A stretch of 6,013 nucleotides of DNA, taken from NCBI GenBank assembly GCA_003553305.1, contig PWEB01000209.1, positions 1 to 6,013 on the forward strand. Reading direction: 5' to 3'. The stretch's first letter is position 1. Each line of letters starts with the position of its first letter. The stretch is from Syntrophomonadaceae bacterium (GTDB lineage: Bacteria; Bacillota; Dethiobacteria; DTU022). Positions 4,843 through 6,013 of this stretch are shown here, one piece after another. The notes beneath the pieces were generated by a model. It was not told the DNA's origin, ran no database searches, and saw only the letters and a list, made by a program, of their open reading frames with translations. Both the position numbers and the translations under genes were made by a program.

Positions 4843-6013
4843 GTGTTGAATACAAAAGTTGAGCAGGCAGTCGAGTCGGAAAGGGTATATTTGTTTGACA
4901 GTACCTTACGTGATGGTGAACAAACTCCCGGAGCCCGCCTTAATTATGATGAAAAGGTAGAGGTAGCCCGTCAGTTAGCTCGACTGGGGGTAGATATCAT
5001 CGAAGCCGGGTTTCCGGTATCCTCACCCGGTGAAGCTAATGCGGTTCGTTCTATAGCCAACGAAGTGCGAGGTCCGGTTATATGTGCACTGGCCAGAGCT
5101 ATTCAGGGTGATATTGATATTGCGTGGGATGCTATAAAGGATGCCGAACAACCCCGCCTCCATGTGTTTCTAGGTGCTTCTGATATCCATATGAAAGCTA
5201 AGCTCAAAAAGGAACCGCACCAAATTTTGGAGCAGGGTGTAGAAGCAGTTAAATATGCTCGACGGTTTACAGACAATATTGAGTACTCACCGGAAGATGC
5301 TACCCGGGCATCGGAAGAATTTTTATATGAGTTGATAGAAGCAGTAATCAAGGCAGGAGCTTCAGTCATTAATATTCCTGATACCGTAGGATATGCCGTC
5401 CCTGAAGAATTTGGAGCGATGATCCGTCGTTTGAGGGAAAATGTCCCCGGTCTGGACAAGGCAATGCTTAGTGTGCACTGTCATAATGATCTCGGATTGG
5501 CAGTGGCAAATTCGCTGGAAGCGGTTAAGAATGGCGCGCGTCAGGTAGAGTGTAATATTAATGGTATTGGTGAACGTGCTGGTAATGCTTCTTTAGAGGA
5601 AATAGCCGTTGCATTGCGGATCAGGCAGAATTATTTTTCTTACTATACTAATTTAAACTTTTCCGAGATCTATCGAACCAGCCGCCTGGTCAGCAAGTTA
5701 ACCGGTATTGCGGTTCCTTCCAGTAAAGCAGTAGTTGGCCTAAATGCATTTTCACATTCATCAGGAGTTCATCAAGATGGCGTATTGAAAAACAGGGAAA
5801 CTTACGAAATTATTGATGCTGATTTAATTGGTGGGTCGGCAGCCCAAATGTGCCTCACCGCCCGTTCCGGAAGGCACGCTGTTCTTGATCAACTCAATAA
5901 GCTGGGGTTCTCGCTTAACAATCAACAGCTCGAGATAATTTATAATCATTTTGTCAGCCTGGCTGATAAAAAGAAAGAAGTTTATCCGGATGATTTGGAG
6001 GCCCTGGTTCTAG
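4843..6013 (+). CDS. leuA: 2-isopropylmalate synthase, N-terminal 390 residues (runs off the right edge)
   Basis: It catalyses the first committed step of leucine synthesis, condensing acetyl-CoA with 2-oxoisovalerate to 2-isopropylmalate, a cytoplasmic divalent-metal-dependent reaction. The TIM-barrel HMGL-like domain is plain: FDSTLRDGEQTPGA (18-31, with Arg23 and metal ligand Asp24), DIIEAGFPVSSPGE, NIPDTVGYAVP, SVHCHNDLGLAVANS with metal ligands His212 and His214, and NGIGERAGNASLEE with Asn248. The Asp-to-His distance of 188 residues agrees with the Neisseria enzyme as I recall it. The linker region shows HSSGVHQDGVLKN, typical of LeuA; the C-terminal regulatory (leucine-binding) domain lies outside. 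The start is GTG 4843-4845 or the adjacent in-frame TTG 4846-4848, both served by GGAGGAG at 4833-4839. Homocitrate or citramalate synthase is less likely given the overall match, and the upstream leucine T-box agrees. Confidence 0.96.
   Translation, partial: MLNTKVEQAVESERVYLFDSTLRDGEQTPGARLNYDEKVEVARQLARLGVDIIEAGFPVSSPGEANAVRSIANEVRGPVICALARAIQGDIDIAWDAIKDAEQPRLHVFLGASDIHMKAKLKKEPHQILEQGVEAVKYARRFTDNIEYSPEDATRASEEFLYELIEAVIKAGASVINIPDTVGYAVPEEFGAMIRRLRENVPGLDKAMLSVHCHNDLGLAVANSLEAVKNGARQVECNINGIGERAGNASLEEIAVALRIRQNYFSYYTNLNFSEIYRTSRLVSKLTGIAVPSSKAVVGLNAFSHSSGVHQDGVLKNRETYEIIDADLIGGSAAQMCLTARSGRHAVLDQLNKLGFSLNNQQLEIIYNHFVSLADKKKEVYPDDLEALVL

Noticed and set aside
5103..5459. 118-codon minus-strand ORF
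   Set aside because: It is antisense to the well-conserved LeuA barrel and is an out-of-frame shadow.

Overview
The window looks like a chromosomal segment of a low-to-moderate GC Firmicute, probably from the Clostridia. Three things point there: a T-box leucine riboswitch in front of leuA, strong GGAGG-type ribosome binding sites combined with frequent TTG and GTG starts, and a diacylglycerol-glucosyltransferase-like GT4 enzyme next to a CapA-family protein. The genus cannot be read from the sequence.

Layout. Positions 1-2807 hold a leftward (minus strand) set of three genes. Its order of transcription is an exported, probably lipid-anchored protein with a BPL_N / class I glutamine-amidotransferase-like domain, then an exported CapA-type metallophosphatase-fold protein, then a family 4 glycosyltransferase that runs off the left edge. 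The gaps are 53 and 20 nt. An extended -10 promoter lies at 2865-2873, and a second candidate sits between the first two genes. The two exported proteins share a plan: hydrophobic N-terminus, strongly acidic spacer, then a globular enzyme-like domain. A cell-envelope role is the natural inference; the substrates are unknown.

Positions 2808-3334 contain no intact gene beyond the operon promoter. They hold short coding-like scraps, a perfect 12-bp tandem duplication and a small inverted repeat. This looks like decayed sequence downstream of the recombinase gene. Positions 3335-4330 (minus strand) encode a tyrosine-recombinase catalytic domain. It has no N-terminal core-binding domain, lacks a recognisable catalytic lysine, and carries a C-terminal four-cysteine zinc ribbon. 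Its stop codon overlaps, as ATGA, the start of a 24-codon ORF that has its own good Shine-Dalgarno sequence.

Positions 4331-4842 form a divergent control region. A leftward promoter faces the recombinase, a compact cluster of inverted and direct repeats lies between the promoters, and a rightward promoter precedes a complete T-box leader. The leader has specifier codon CUC (leucine), a T-box UGG bulge, an antiterminator and a competing intrinsic terminator. It controls leuA (2-isopropylmalate synthase), which runs off the right edge, and gives a coherent circuit in which uncharged leucine tRNA permits transcription of the first committed enzyme of leucine synthesis.

No clearly new system is visible. 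The most unusual items are the odd recombinase with its overlapping micro-ORF and the pair of exported proteins with acidic spacers.
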